DNA of 64,000 nt from Daphnia carinata (GCF_022539665.2 NC_081337.1:1356239-1420238); one strand, 5' to 3'; shown: positions 12,184 through 23,270, counted from the first letter of the stretch. The notes: generated by a model from the letters alone, not told the origin. Made by a program: numbers and translations.

Positions 12184-12390
12184 AGTATAGCCCATCATCC
12201 TAATCTTCCATTATTCTTCTTATGATTTTTAAGCCACTATAATGGACGATGATCACTAATAATTCAAATGGCTTATCTAAAAGATAATGTCGAAAATGTT
12301 TAATTGCATCAGTTACAGCTAAGAACTCTTTTTCTGTTGTTGCAGACTCTTTTGCGTAGAGTGCAACAAGAAAAAAACCGGTTTACAGCA
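12184..12390 (-). pseudogene. Gypsy A RNase H, middle piece
   Basis: On the minus strand this encodes SATTEKEFLAVTDAIKHFRHYL and following residues of a Gypsy RNase H. It bridges the piece right of element B (33295 onward) and the piece left of E (4498 downward). A stop codon lies near 12200. Confidence 0.8.
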
Positions 12391-12570
12391 GACTGAAATT
12401 ATGACTGATCTGGGGGTATACTTCAATGCGACTCGTCCTTTCAGCCCCGCCCCCCCCCAAAAAAAAGGCAGACAAAGAAAACAAAGAAGCCTCACTAAAT
12501 GTGTAGGCCCGTGCCCTCTACAGCCCTGCCCGCGATGGCAGCACCGTAGGTGACATCTATAGTACCGTAT
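12391..12570. other. GC-rich filler of unknown origin
   Basis: About 180 bases between the RNase H remnant and the left LTR of B do not read as Gypsy A. They contain a C9 and an A8 run and a GC-rich segment with GCCCGCGATGGCAG. They may be an older small insertion. The last four bases, GTAT, are the target duplication of B. Confidence 0.4.
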
Positions 12571-12775
12571 TGTAAAGTTTCCAGATTTCCCGTGTATTTG
12601 CAGTGAGTTGCCGAAACAACTCCGAAATATAAGCTACAAAATATGCAGTATTTATACTACTACAGAACACAAATATTGAAGGTGAAGAGGGAGGAGATAC
12701 GTTCACTTTCACTTGTGAAACGCTTGAGGGATGTAATAGGTGTGGCTCCTTTTTGTTTAGCCTTTGGGCTTGTTA
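12571..12775 (-). repeat. 3' LTR of B
   Basis: A direct repeat of the segment at 33088-33294. On the minus strand it starts TGTAACAAGCCC and ends ACTTTACA. A purine-rich tract, GAAGAGGGTAAGGAA, lies directly upstream in the minus sense (12776-12792) and serves as the polypurine tract. Confidence 0.92.
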
Positions 12776-12897
12776 CATTCCTTACCCTCTTCGAAAATAA
12801 GAATTGGTCCTCCTATTTGCATTTTCCGTCACCGGCTACAGTTGTTGCTATGGTTGAATAATAAAACTTGTTCCTTCACCAAAATTTATAAAAAGAG

Positions 12898-14279
12898 TTA
12901 TTTGTGTTTTTTTAAAAGATTGCTGGCGTAGTGTCTCCTTTCTTTTCTTCTTTGATTCTTGCTTTTCTTTCTACCCGGTATTTCTGCTATGTTGATTATG
13001 GCTTGTTCATTTTCCTCGCGGCTGTATTGTTGGTGTTCTTTTCTTTTATTTCTAGTCAGGGAACTACTGTTATGTTTTAGTTCCCATTTTTGGAATATGG
13101 TTTGCACTCTTGTGCTGCATGTTTCTGATCCAGCCACGTGTCCATGGGAGTCTTTTATCCTTGCGTCTGCTCCGTGTAGCAGTAAAATCTTGATCATGTC
13201 GATTCGGTTCAATCCGGTTGCTACGTGTAAGGCGGTTTCGCCTGAGTCGTCTTGTTGGTTGATATTGATGATTCTCTTTGCGCAAATTTGGATGACCAGA
13301 TCTTCTAGGCCATACATGGCTTAATAATGCAGAACGGATCTGCCCTCAGGTGTTGCAATGTTGATGTTAGTTGGGTCCATATTAACTTTGCACATTCTCG
13401 GTATTTGTGTGAGATTGCCAACATTAAGGGAGTTTCTCCGTTGTAGTTGCGAGCTGTAAATTCGCAGTTGTTATGTTTTAGGATCCTCAGTAACAGTAGA
13501 TCATTTTCGGCCGCTGCAATTGTTTTGCCGTGATAGAGTATTTCTGGGTCTGCTCCGAAGGATAGTAGAAGATCGGTGATGTCTTACCTACATCTTCGTA
13601 CGCTGGTGTGGAGTAATGTCTGTTCCTCTTCGAATCTTTTATTGATAAATGTGGCCATCTTCTGTCTTGGCAAACCCTGTTGTGTTTTGAATTTGTTTTG
13701 GATGCACCTTCTTACTACCTGCATTGGAGCTCCCATCATTGTTAATGAAAGTTTTCCGTTTTCTAAGTCTATCATGGCTTGTCTTCGTAGTTGGATTTTT
13801 TCTGCTCGCTCCGCTGATATGGATGCCATTGTTTTCATCCGACAGTTTTTGCATGATTCCGTTTCCCTCTGTTGGTCGTCCGGCTTGTTCCTTTTTTGGG
13901 GAGGCTTACATTGAAGGTAGGTGTCACTGTCATATCCTAATATAAAATCAACACTTTGATCACTTTCCATATCGGGTTCCATTCCACTATACGCCGTTAA
14001 TCCCTCGTTTTCATCATCACTTGATTCACTGCTGTTATTCACTTTCTCTTTATTTCCGTAAAAGTCGTTCTTTTCTGTTTCTATTCCATTCCATCCCATG
14101 TATTGTACTAGTTGCTTGTTTTCATCCGTATTTTTCGGACTTTCTTTTGCTCTGCAGTCCGGTTGGCTATCCTCACTTTTGGTGTCCTCAATGGTGATCA
14201 GTTCGTGTACTTTTTCCATTTTCCTGGGGATGATGGTACCTTTACAGTCGTAAATTTTGGTGATGAAATTGTTTGCCAT
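12898..14279 (-). pseudogene. Ankyrin-repeat accessory ORF of B
   Basis: The minus strand from the ATG at 14279 encodes an N-terminal region of about 220 residues, acidic and Ser-rich, with a CKNCRMK motif. Ankyrin repeats follow: EEEQTLLHTSV...LLLSFGADPE, NYNGETPLMLAISHKY, and a near-consensus repeat with DDSGETALHVA and LLLHGADARIKD. The C-terminus is basic. Two in-frame TAA codons (one after RRCR near 13586, one just before AMYGLEDL near 13321) and one single-base frameshift near 13390 break it. It lies between env and the 3' LTR, where retroviruses carry accessory genes. A host-derived, IkB-like regulator is one possibility, but the function is unknown. Confidence 0.7.
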
Positions 14280-14289
14280 TTTGAGATGA

Positions 14290-15620
14290 GTTAATGTGAT
14301 GCACACTCTGAATTGTAAAACTTTGTTGGATTTATGCCGTTGAAACACTGGGAAGAGTTTCGCATTTTTGCAAATCTTTCAAAGTTTGTCGCATTGCTTT
14401 TTTTTTCCCTTTAAGTTCTTGTTTCTATGTTCTTATTTTAATAACAGGTTTTCGTGCATTTAATATGTTGTCTGAGTCTTGTGTCGCGCTGACATGTGGA
14501 TTTGCCGCAGGGCGATCCTGTTCGTAACAAACTTTCTTTTTTAGTCTTTGTCATTTTCTTATAGGGGTCCTTCTGTTCTTATTCATCTGTGCGAGTTAGT
14601 TTTCGTCGTTACTTTGAAGATTACGCTGCTTGTGCCGGCGTTATGTTTGTTCCTTCGTTTTCCAGTGGGGTGTTTCTCAACGTGTACGTGTTTGATTATC
14701 GACAACAGATTGATATGGCCTTGCGTGGGCTTGATGACGCGATTTTTTCTACTCCAACGAGTCTTTTCTGGAGATTCCACGAAGATGATCGGAGCCTTTT
14801 TTCGGTGTGTTTCGACTGGCTTTTAAAGTGCCGGGCTTGATGACACTGGATTTCGGGTACAAACTTCCGGCGCACAACGATTACTATTATTCGTAAGTGT
14901 TGTTTTGCTTTAAAAAAAAAATTGTTGTGTTTTTTTTTTTTTTTTTTTTTTTTAATTCTTCTGTTTTCCTTTTTATTATTTATTTTTTTTTTTAAAGGAA
15001 TTATTTAGGGTACGCGTTCTATCACGACATTTACCCACTCAAATTCGCTCGTTTCTTTGGTGGCTAGAGTCAGGTAATGATATTTATCATCCCTCCCCAA
15101 CATCTTCACGTTTTATACAAGAGCGTCTTGAAGAACAAAGTGACTATCGCCCGGCCTACGCAAGTGCATCGCAACTCCGCAGCTATTTTGCTTATGGTGT
15201 TCCTCTTCCCAATAGTGGTGACACTGACGGATGATGTTCTTTTGTATTATTATTTAGTTTTGTTATTGATTTTGTAGTTAGGCTGTTAATTGGGATTTTG
15301 ACGTTGTTATTCGAGTTTGTTAGTTTGCTTGTTCAATTTTTGATTTTGGAGATAAGGTGTTACTTGGAAATACAATAATTGTTATTTTGAGTTTGTTTGT
15401 TTGTTTGTTTTACTATAAAGTTTTTGAAGTTGTGGATAATTGTAATCGAGGTTGTTGCTGGAAAATTTTTTTTTTTTTAAATGATAAACAACTTAATTGT
15501 TAAAGTTTTTAAATTCTGGTAAGTGCGATATTTACTTGGAAGGTGCTACTTTATTGTGGAATTGCCTAACTTGCTAGCGGATGATTGTTAATGGACTTTC
15601 ACTTTCCATGACCTTGGGGA
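14290..15620. other. Noncoding stretch of B between env and ankyrin ORF
   Basis: Only short ORFs are seen, none with a recognisable motif. There are long T runs near 14930-14960 and 15460. It may be untranslated or decayed sequence of B. Confidence 0.4.
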
Positions 15621-16849
15621 TTTTTATTTTTTGGCTGAATTACTGCTGTCTGTTTCTGGCATGCAACGACATAGGTCTTCCCAGACCATGCCATACCCGA
15701 CGACAAAAGTGCACGTGGTGCGTTTTCCTGTACACCGTTTGGGTGTGTCAGTATCTTCGATAGATGGGTAGATTAATGAATTTGGTGCGCTTGGCCATGG
15801 AGAGCGCATTTGTCCTTGTCTTTCTGTTGTCAGTTGTGCTGGGGCGGACGTTCTTATGAACGGTTGTTCGATTGCTAAGTCTGAATGGTAATTTGTTTCT
15901 CGTGCTGGTAGCATTGATGCGAGTTCGTGTTCTTCCTCTATGCCATCGTCGTAATTTCTTGTATGTTTCTGGTTTCTGCGGATATGATTTTTAATCTTTG
16001 AGATAGGGTTGCAAATTATGAAGATCCGTAAGCATACGAGAAATAGTACGAATCCAATTGCTGAAAGACCTATTATTTTCAATTTGTCAAACCATGAGAA
16101 CATATGATCTATCTGATTATCTTGTTGTTCTGACATCACAATATCTCCAACAGAATTGGAATTTCCCTCTTGCATTCTGCCTACCAAGTCATTTAATATA
16201 TTTAATTGTTCCATCTCCATTGTTTCATGTGCTGGATGATTTTCCAGCGCGAAATCGAAATCATTAAGATGTAGTTCTTCAAATTCCGTAATGAGGTAAA
16301 AATTTGGCATGTGAATGCTTGGTTTCTGGCGTATCCAATCTCCTGTAGTAGCGTTGTGTTCCCAGATGTGTGGATTTCCATTTAAATTTACTAACGGTGT
16401 TTTCCAGAAACAATCGGAATATGGGTGAATTGACCATCCATCTGTTCCGATCGTACAATTCTTTCCTTCATAAGTAAAGAACGGTTGAAATCCGCATTTT
16501 GTTTCATTTGCCGATATAAAAATTCTTTTGGCTTCGCATTGTTGAAGTGTCATTGCTTGACCAAAGCCTTGTAGTCTCGTACATATAGGTAAACCTATTG
16601 CTGCTGCCGCCAAAATTCCGTTGGTTTGAGCTAAAATAACGGCCTGTGTTCTTTTGATTGCCGATAGTTGGCAATAAACATCTCGAATTTCTTTTGCGAG
16701 TTTGTTCTCGTGTTCTGTTTCAACGCTGATTTTATATTGGTCGTGCATTTTACTTATTTCGTATTTAATCTTGTCGTTGAATTCTTCGATGTTTTTAGGT
16801 AGACCTCTTTCTACATTATCATTAATTAATGACTCTTCAGTTTTCTGAT

Positions 16850-17480
16850 CCATTAACAGGGACTCTGCTGACGGTAAAGTTGGAAAGTTGTTCTCCTCGA
16901 TGGCCCGAATTTTCTTCTGTTGTAGGCGTTGTTTCTGTTGTAGTTAATGGGGTCATTCTGACTGTCTGTTTTGACGTTTGTGGGGTCATTGGACTCTCTT
17001 TTACTGTCGTCGTACTTTGCGTAGTTGTGCTTGGTTGGTGCGTTGTTCTTGTTGCTGTTGTGGAGCTTGTCATAATAGCCGTTGTTGTTGTTGACGTAGG
17101 TTTCGTGGTTGTAGTGGTTGTCGAAGTTGAAGATATTTTAATAGTTGTCGTAGGCCTAGTAGTAGTGGTAGGTTTAGTGCTTGTTGACGTGATTATTGGT
17201 TTTGTAGTTGTGGATGGTTTTGTTGATGTTGTTATACTTGGTTTCGCTGGTATTTTATGTGTTATTGTCGGTTTGTTGGCTGCTGTGCTTGTAGCTGGCT
17301 TAATTGTTGTCGTGGTTTTTACCGTTGTTTTTGTCGTTGTTCCCACGGTTGTTTTTATTGTGGGCTTTGTAGTCGTCGTATTGCTATTCGTTGTTGAGGA
17401 TTTTTCTGTTGTGGGCGTGGCAGGGGGAGTGGCCAACGTTTTGTTCTTTTCTGATTGGTTGTTGATCTCCCTTTGCATTA
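16850..17480 (-). repeat. Thr-rich mucin-like coding repeat in Env of B
   Basis: Degenerate GTTGTTGT/AGTAGT-type triplet repeats on the plus strand read as runs of Thr with Lys, Pro and Ser on the minus strand (for example TTTTKPTIKTTVGTTTK). Such a stretch would be heavily O-glycosylated. The apparent 231-codon Val-rich ORF on the plus strand is its antisense shadow. Confidence 0.75.
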
Positions 17481-17599
17481 GTGGCGGTATAGATGGGAGT
17501 GTTTTCCCGTCCAATGGCTGTTGAGTATGTAGCGCTATAATGGCTGCCGCTGAAAGTGTCCTTATTTGATGTGGGTTGCGATATTCAAAGCTAAAGTGT

Positions 17600-18440
17600 T
17601 GTTTTTTACTGGAGCTGTGACAATGCCGCAGACTCACACGTCCTACTCTTTGTGTTAGACATTTCCAATCTGATGATGGTGAGTATAATCCAGTTCTATC
17701 TGTTGCCATGAGTTGTCCTGTGTGTTCGTATGTGCCCCAGATTGAGCTTGTGTTGGCGCATTCCTGGAGGGCGAGCATTGTTGTGTTGGCTTTTACACAG
17801 TTGTTCGTTTTGAACGGTCTGATGGTGAAATCAGAGGTATATTCGAAAGCTCGTCCTCGTTCTGTTGTTCTGCTGCAGTTAGCAACTGTAGTTTGTGATC
17901 GCACCAATGGGTCATTACTGGTTACCAGAGTTCTTAGTTCTTCTTGACATTTGGTCCAATATCCGCGTCGCATTCTTCTAGTGCCATCTGTTTGTTTATT
18001 CCGTGATGAGTCAAACACTTTTCACTCGATGCTTTCCCATTTTTCAATAATCCCCAGGCAATCATGTCCCAGATTATATTTCCGCTGCCGTGGTTAGTTT
18101 TTAAAATTCCTCCGAATATCGGCGAATTAATTGTTGTTGTGATCGCTTTTCGCTGTTCTTGTTGTATCTCCTGCATTTCCGCTAACGTTGTATCCGGGAA
18201 GTTTTCTTGGATTTCAGGATTAGTATTCACAGTTTCGAAAATCCATTGTTGTGTTGTACCATTTTCATCATCCCTAAATTCCGTTAGTATGATGTTTTGG
18301 GATGATCCAAGCGTTATGCAAAGATGTGATTCATGTGCGATTAATCGGTAATTTTGCTCGCTAATATCCACCGTGTAGAATATTCGGAACAAGTGGCTGC
18401 AACCAGTCGATTTGTTTCTCCTTCGGTGATGCAAATATCG
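17600..18440 (-). other. Ricin-B/beta-trefoil-like repeat block in Env of B
   Basis: Translations of the overlapping frames show repeated units of about 40 residues, each with a Cys-hydrophobic start, a Leu-x-x-Cys-like core and often a closing aromatic residue: ICITEGETNRLVAATC...TRW, LCITLGSSQNIIL...QQW, KCLTHHGINKQMALEEC, NCVKANTTMLALQEC...IW and KCLTQRVGRVSLRHC...F. This is the spacing of ricin-type lectin (carbohydrate-binding) repeats. The related Env proteins of C and D lack the block. This is a motif-based call, with no search behind it. Confidence 0.5.
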
Positions 18441-19554
18441 CTGTTTTGCATTCGTATTGTTTGGTCAACGATGTATTCAAATTCTGACCCCAATGGAAAT
18501 GGGTCATCGTTTTTAAAACGAAAGTGAGCTTTCATCGGGTTGCTCTCTCCGGGTTTGTAGGTTATATGTATTGTGGCGTTATAAATTATGTACTGTCCTT
18601 TTTCGTCTTTTTTGATTGGTTGTTGACGTCTCATTTTTATTGGTCCCCAGGCGTACGAGATGCTGTATAAACGTTTAGCGATATCTGAATCTTCGAGAGG
18701 TGTTTTAAACAAGAATGTAACTTCTTGCTGAATGGATCGTTTCCGTTTGGTTAACTGGAGTTCCCTGTAGTCCTTGCACACCGATGTATCCAGATGAGTA
18801 TTCTGCATGCATGTATTTATAGTTGTTTTGAACATCTCGTACAGTTTTCTCGTAGTTTCGGTTGGAAAGATTAGGTATGTGAGCGGTATAGCCACAACTT
18901 TGTATCCTTGTGGTGTTATGTCCCGATCTGGTTTGTTGAGGAATGAAATCTCGATCTGTCGATTGGTCTCGTAGAGACGGCTGGTATTTTCGTGTTCAGG
19001 CATTCTAGGAAGTTCTAAGTATCCATCTCCTTTAAGCAGTGTTTGTGTGTACGAATTGTTTGTTGTTCTATCTCGCCACACAATTGCATTCTGATTCTGG
19101 TTGAAGTGTCCTTCTTGTTGTGTTGTGTTCAAAGGTCCGAAAGGGCTTTCAATTGGATCGTCTGGTTTTTCTTGTCGTAGCGTGTTTCGTTCTGCTACAC
19201 AGCTGAGGGTATGGTATTGTTTTATGGCATACCATTGCCCTTCGCCTGTCGGAGTGGCTGTGAAACTCAGTCCTGCTGGTCCGGTCTGCATGTTGTTATC
19301 GCCACACTTCTTGTCGTTTACCATTCTCCAGCATTCCAGTGGGGTAATTAGTTTAGTTTCTTGTGAATATATTGTGTCGAAAGATCCGATCCAAAATGGT
19401 CCCGTTATTTTCTTCGTTTTTATCCATTGCTTGCAGGTCCAGCCTTTCGAAGAAGCTGCTGGTTTCTGTGTCGTTTTTAAAGTGTACAACGTGGGTATTC
19501 TGGGTAAGTGAGCTGTATCTGATTCTTTGTTGTTGCAGTAATATGGTGCCTCTA

Positions 19555-19720
19555 CCCACATAGCACATCTCTGCCGTCGGATGTCCGACTGGGATCCGAA
19601 CATCCGTTAGATATCCTGTGCCATATCGGGTTGTTCCATGGATGTCCGTCGGCTATTAGAATTTGAAGCCCGGTGGAGGTGCCAAAACAAAATCCTGAGG
19701 ACGTCCCTACAACAGCAAAT
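19555..19720. repeat. Left TIR and subterminal repeats
   Basis: CCCACATAGCACA followed by copies of GGATGTCCG (near 19581 and 19639), an ACATCCG (near 19602) and GGACGTCCC (near 19699). These are likely transposase binding sites. Confidence 0.8.
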
Positions 19721-20169
19721 AGGAGTTCAAATATTTTTTCTTTTTTCTAAATAAACGTTGTTAAAAAAAATTTAAACCATGTTTTAAATCGTTTTCGAAA
19801 AGGATTTAATATATAATGTAATAAAAATGTCCGTTATAAAATTGAACTCTCGTAGAAAAAATTTTTTTATTAAAAATTAGACCACGGCAAATGACATGAT
19901 AAAATGTTAAACACATTACGTAACACATTGTTTTTGATCGGATTGCTGCATACTAGCCTGTTAATTTATTGACAAAATAATAATTGTTAAGTTAGTATTA
20001 CTACTGTAAGAATTAGTTGTTTTTTTTAGTTTCTTTTTTCAATGCGTTGGGATGCAATGGATTAAACTCATTAAAAAAAATAGAGAATGAAAAAAAGAGT
20101 AAATCAAGAGTTGAGCAGGAGAGAGAGCGGCTGACTGGACTAGGGGATCTTCAGTATAGGTGCGTTGAT

Positions 20170-21611
20170 TCACATGCCTTGTGGTAAAGCGACAGACTGC
20201 TGCCCATCGGCCACATCCTGGACCAGTCGATTCAATTCGGGAGCTTCTTTCAAAGCTACCAGAGTTGCGGCCAAATCTTCTGGATCCAACAATCCCGGTA
20301 GTGTCACGGAATCGCTCAACGCCGACAAAGGGTAGCCATCGCCATTGTCCGAACAACTGAACGAAAGATCGGAATCCATATTGGTTACGGCTGCATTCAA
20401 AATAAATTAATTACAATAACACTTCCAATCCAAAGAAGGTCAGATAAACATACCAGAATTAGATCCTTGAAAATTAATTTGGGAAAAATTGGCGGAAGAA
20501 GGATCTTGCAAGGCTTCCGCACCCAATCCATCGAGGCACGGAGCCAATTCCTGATGATTGTTGGCGTAGACTTCGCTAATGATCTCGTGGAAGTTTTCCA
20601 ACTCCTGTTGGGCAGCATCGAGCTGAACGAAGCCCTCCGTTCCTGCATCGCCTTTGGGTACAAGAGGATCAGTTACGTAAAAAAAAAATACAATTCTCTT
20701 TTGATTTGAATTCACCATTGTTGGCATTCGAATTGAAATCGTTCCATTCGGCGGGTACGGGCGTGGCCGTGTAGCTGTACGGGCTGCTGGTGGCGGATGC
20801 GTTGTACGTGGAATTCCTGCTGCCGCAAGCGAAGGGCGTGCTGGGTTGCGACGCGGTCGCATAGCCTTGTCCAACTACCATACGACCGTACGAGACATGA
20901 CTTACAGTGGGGTTGCGATCAGTTTCATATCTGGTGATACCTTGAGACTGGAATTGCTGGAACATGCGGTGAGGCGGGACAGACTGTGAGCGATTCATGA
21001 CCGAGTCATTGACAATGCTCGGAGCTGAATCTAGAAGACCCTCGATCTCTTGGGCGAGTGGGTCGCTACCCCATAGATGTGGCACAGCATTGTTAAGCGT
21101 GGTCTGGACTAGGCCGGAAGCGGATATTTGGTGAGGACTCAAACCCAGAACTACGCTGGCCGAAACATGGCGTTGACGCAAATCTTTGCAGATGCGCTCA
21201 CTTCCTCTTGGTTCCGTCTAATATGTGGGGGAGCAATTTTAGGTATGACGTCATATATGAATAAACGTGTTTTGTTTTTTTTACCTGTTGCGGGAAGGAT
21301 TGAACGAGAAGCGACAGAGGTGCGGATCGAGGCAATGAAGGTGATCCACAGGAACTGTGACGTGAGCGCACAGAGGCATTAAACAGTCCATCTTGACCGT
21401 GATTCATCAGAGAAGGCGTTGCATATGGCGTGTGACGGACTGTAATTGAGGCTCCGGATCAGTGACGAACTCGATTGACCAGCAGATTAGAGGCTGAATT
21501 ATGGCGCGATCGGTTAACCGATATCGGCGTATTGAGCGGCGATACAAAAGCCGAATCGTTGCTGACGCTACTGGCCTCTGTAACGAAAGAAGTCGGGGTG
21601 TCCATGGTCAT
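20170..21611 (-). pseudogene. Captured 3' part of a Ser/Pro-rich transcription-factor-like gene
   Basis: Minus-strand exons with good GT-AG borders: 21285-21611, about 20716-21200, 20454-20651 and 20170-20390 (stop TGA at 20170-20172). The product is rich in Ser, Pro and Thr, with SPLNTPISVNRSRHNS, HTPYATPS, SRHSSCGSPSLP and RSQSVPPHRMF motifs and an acidic C-terminus (MDSDLSFSCSDNGDGYPLSA, LPGLLDPEDLAATL). The style recalls the C-terminal halves of animal RFX7-type factors, but I cannot confirm that. An in-frame TGA at 21459-21461 breaks exon 1, and no DNA-binding domain is present. It lies within the DNA transposon, behind transportin and XRN1 pieces on the same strand. Confidence 0.5.
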
Positions 21612-21670
21612 GGCCAAAAATTCATTTTTTTAACGTTTTTCTTTCTTTTTCCAGCTGAAATCGGATAGCG

Positions 21671-22010
21671 GATAGCGCCGTAAATAATCAGTAAGTTCTT
21701 ATGCTGATATTTGCTAAAAGCGTAGACAACCGTTTCCAGAATAAAGCCCAAGTAAGGTACTAATTCTGTGCATGCTTCTTCCTCAAGAGTGGAAAAAGCT
21801 GAACAAGCTGCCTGTTTAACTTGCTTGTTGCCATTCAGGATCCGTTTCAGCAACTGTAGAATATTTTAAAAATTTAAAGGATAAAACTAGAGAAATTTTT
21901 TATTAATTGTAGCAACCTCAGTCATTAGCGGTTTTACACAGTGATCGTGTGGTTGTTTGAGTTGTTCCAAGAATTGTTTGAGTTGTTTGATGAAAACGAG
22001 GAATATTAGG
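21671..22010 (-). pseudogene. Transportin (TNPO1-like) two-exon fragment
   Basis: Exon 21671-21853 (acceptor TTCTACAG) encodes [34 protein letters not shown] and [13 protein letters not shown], which are near-identical to a HEAT-repeat stretch of animal transportin-1, the karyopherin that imports M9-type cargo. Before it an exon ending at 21917 (donor GTTGCT) encodes HCVKPLMTE, which is the preceding part of the same protein in the same phase. Similarity stops abruptly at both outer sides. The intron is kept, so the piece was copied as DNA and not through mRNA. It sits inside the DNA transposon. Confidence 0.85.
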
Positions 22011-22135
22011 TAACCATTTACCACCAAGAATCCCATCGATACCTTAAAAAAGAACAAGTAAGTATTTACTGAAACGTATATGTTAATGAAACTGTTCGTT
22101 GAACTCACCAATTGTGTGGAGTGCAAATTTCTGCT

Positions 22136-22520
22136 TCATTTTGGGATTATTTTGGCTCGGGGAGCCACAACATCAATAATAGGAATACAAAATATCTTTT
22201 GGGCCCTAATTAAACCAAACAGCTTTAAAAGGTATTTTTAAATGATATTAATACAGGCATATTGAATGGAACGTTACCTCCAAATAATGCACAATGTTTA
22301 AAAATACTTTTTCAATGGCAATTCTGAAGTGAACTTCTTCATCATTTGGAAGGGAGCAGTTGTAAATAATCCCATTCATCTCTAAGTATATACTGTCGAC
22401 CTCTGATATCTAAATATAAGAAAAATGTTACGTTAAGCGAAATAAACTACTGTAAATGTTAACTTGCCTGGTATCCTTTTGCTGTTTCACTAGCGCAGAC
22501 GTATCGTTAACACTCGCCAT
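22136..22520 (-). pseudogene. XRN1-like 5'-3' exonuclease exon fragments
   Basis: Exon 22278-22409 (acceptor TATTTAG, donor GTAACG) encodes DSIYLEMNGIIYNCS, LPNDEEVHFRI and FLNIVHYLE, which match the N-terminal exonuclease domain of XRN1 including the YLDMNGIIH-type Asp. The next exon (22136-22222) encodes LFGLIRAQKIF and DVVAPRAK, the following piece, and then stops. A short upstream ORF with an ATG at 22518-22520 and a GC-type donor near 22468 could be a first exon, but its phase does not lead into the XRN1 exon. The fragment is inside the DNA transposon and is not a working nuclease. Confidence 0.8.
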
Positions 22521-22559
22521 TCGTCAACTGAATCGAAGTTTAGCATCGACAGGTTACCC

Positions 22560-23270
22560 AATGTTTGCCATATTTTTTTTGTTGTTTTTTTAAGTAATTC
22601 GCAATTATTATTTGAAACAGACTTTACAAACTTACAGTAATATTTAAACTATCTCCGTGTAAAAAACTGTTTCAATAAAGGAAGTTGTTCTATAAAAGGA
22701 TTTTTGAGAAGAAACTATTCACCAGTGTTTAGGGAAAGACTACTAAAATGGCAAATAATGGTAGTTTCGACTTCCAAATTTTCGCATGCGGATTCAGAAT
22801 TTCAGCCAGTCATTGTTGAGTTGTTTATGGTGAAGGTTATTGTTCGTGCCGTGCGTGTGCTGTTTCAGGATTTTTTTGTGTAACACTTAGTGAACTTCAT
22901 CGCGTTAGAAACTTTTCTCGTTAGCGACTGATTTAGTGCTTCTGTTAACTGTGGGCTACTGCCGTCTTACGAATTAGTGTTAACAGTGTCGATCCCGATT
23001 GTTTTCTCTGCGTAAGTGCTTCTGTCGGACCTGTCCAGCGGTCCCCCCTGTTCCTGGCCGGCTGCCCGTTTGGTTCCTGCCCAGCGTCCCGCGCTGTTCC
23101 TGCCTAGCTGCCCGCGCTGTTCCTGCCTAGCTGCCCGCGCTGTTCCTGCCTAGCTGCCCGCGCTGTTCCTGCCTAGCTGCCCGCGCTGTTCCTGCCTAGC
23201 TGCCCGCGCTGTTCCTGCCTAGCTGCCCGCCTCTGTTCCTACTGAGGCCCCTTCACATTTTGGATTATTC
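22560..23270. other. Transposon region between captured genes and transposase
   Basis: No coding similarity was seen apart from the tandem repeat. This stretch separates the leftward captured fragments from the rightward transposase gene and probably holds promoters. An ATG at 23273 (MESQT) followed directly by GTAAGT could be a first coding exon of the transposase. Confidence 0.4.
23080..23240 (+). repeat. 23-bp tandem repeat (about six copies)
   Basis: The unit CTGCCCGCGCTGTTCCTGCCTAG is repeated about six times with little change, after two more diverged copies upstream. It lies in the transposon, upstream of the ATG at 23273 and the transposase gene. It may belong to the leader or promoter. 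Confidence 0.85.

Larger units (their letters stand above)
15624..19554 (-). pseudogene. Env of B, main part, with lectin-like and mucin-like insert
   Basis: Four overlapping minus-strand ORFs in changing frames form one Env. (1) 18341-19554 is the surface-unit N-terminal half, Cys/Trp-rich, with GWTCKQW, GPFWIGSFDTI and SPFG. (2) 17934-18434 and the start of (3) hold about five Cys-led repeats (see the separate entry). (3) 16837-18018 ends in a Thr/Lys/Pro-rich mucin-like stretch of about 170 residues. (4) 15624-16853 is the membrane-proximal part, with LAQTNGILAA, the paired Cys/Trp pattern IGTDGWSIHP...CFW, a transmembrane helix (IIGLSAIGFVLFLVCLRIFI) and a cytoplasmic tail. The first segment with the signal peptide is beyond the nested transposon (28822-28934). 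Three frame changes plus the insertion make it nonfunctional as it stands. Confidence 0.75.

Noticed and set aside
13070-13285. Separate Arg/Asn-rich minus-strand ORF in the ankyrin region
   Set aside because: Out-of-frame shadow of the ankyrin ORF.
16829-17524. 231-codon Val/Ile-rich plus-strand ORF
   Set aside because: Antisense shadow of the Thr-rich (ACN codon) part of Env of B.
22136-22520. Chimeric protein starting MASVNDTSALVKQQKD and reading into XRN1
   Set aside because: The GC-type donor leaves a phase that meets a stop soon after the XRN1 acceptor.
23080-23240. CRISPR-like spaced repeats
   Set aside because: Direct 23-bp tandem units without spacers in a eukaryotic transposon; the same holds for 52687-52834.
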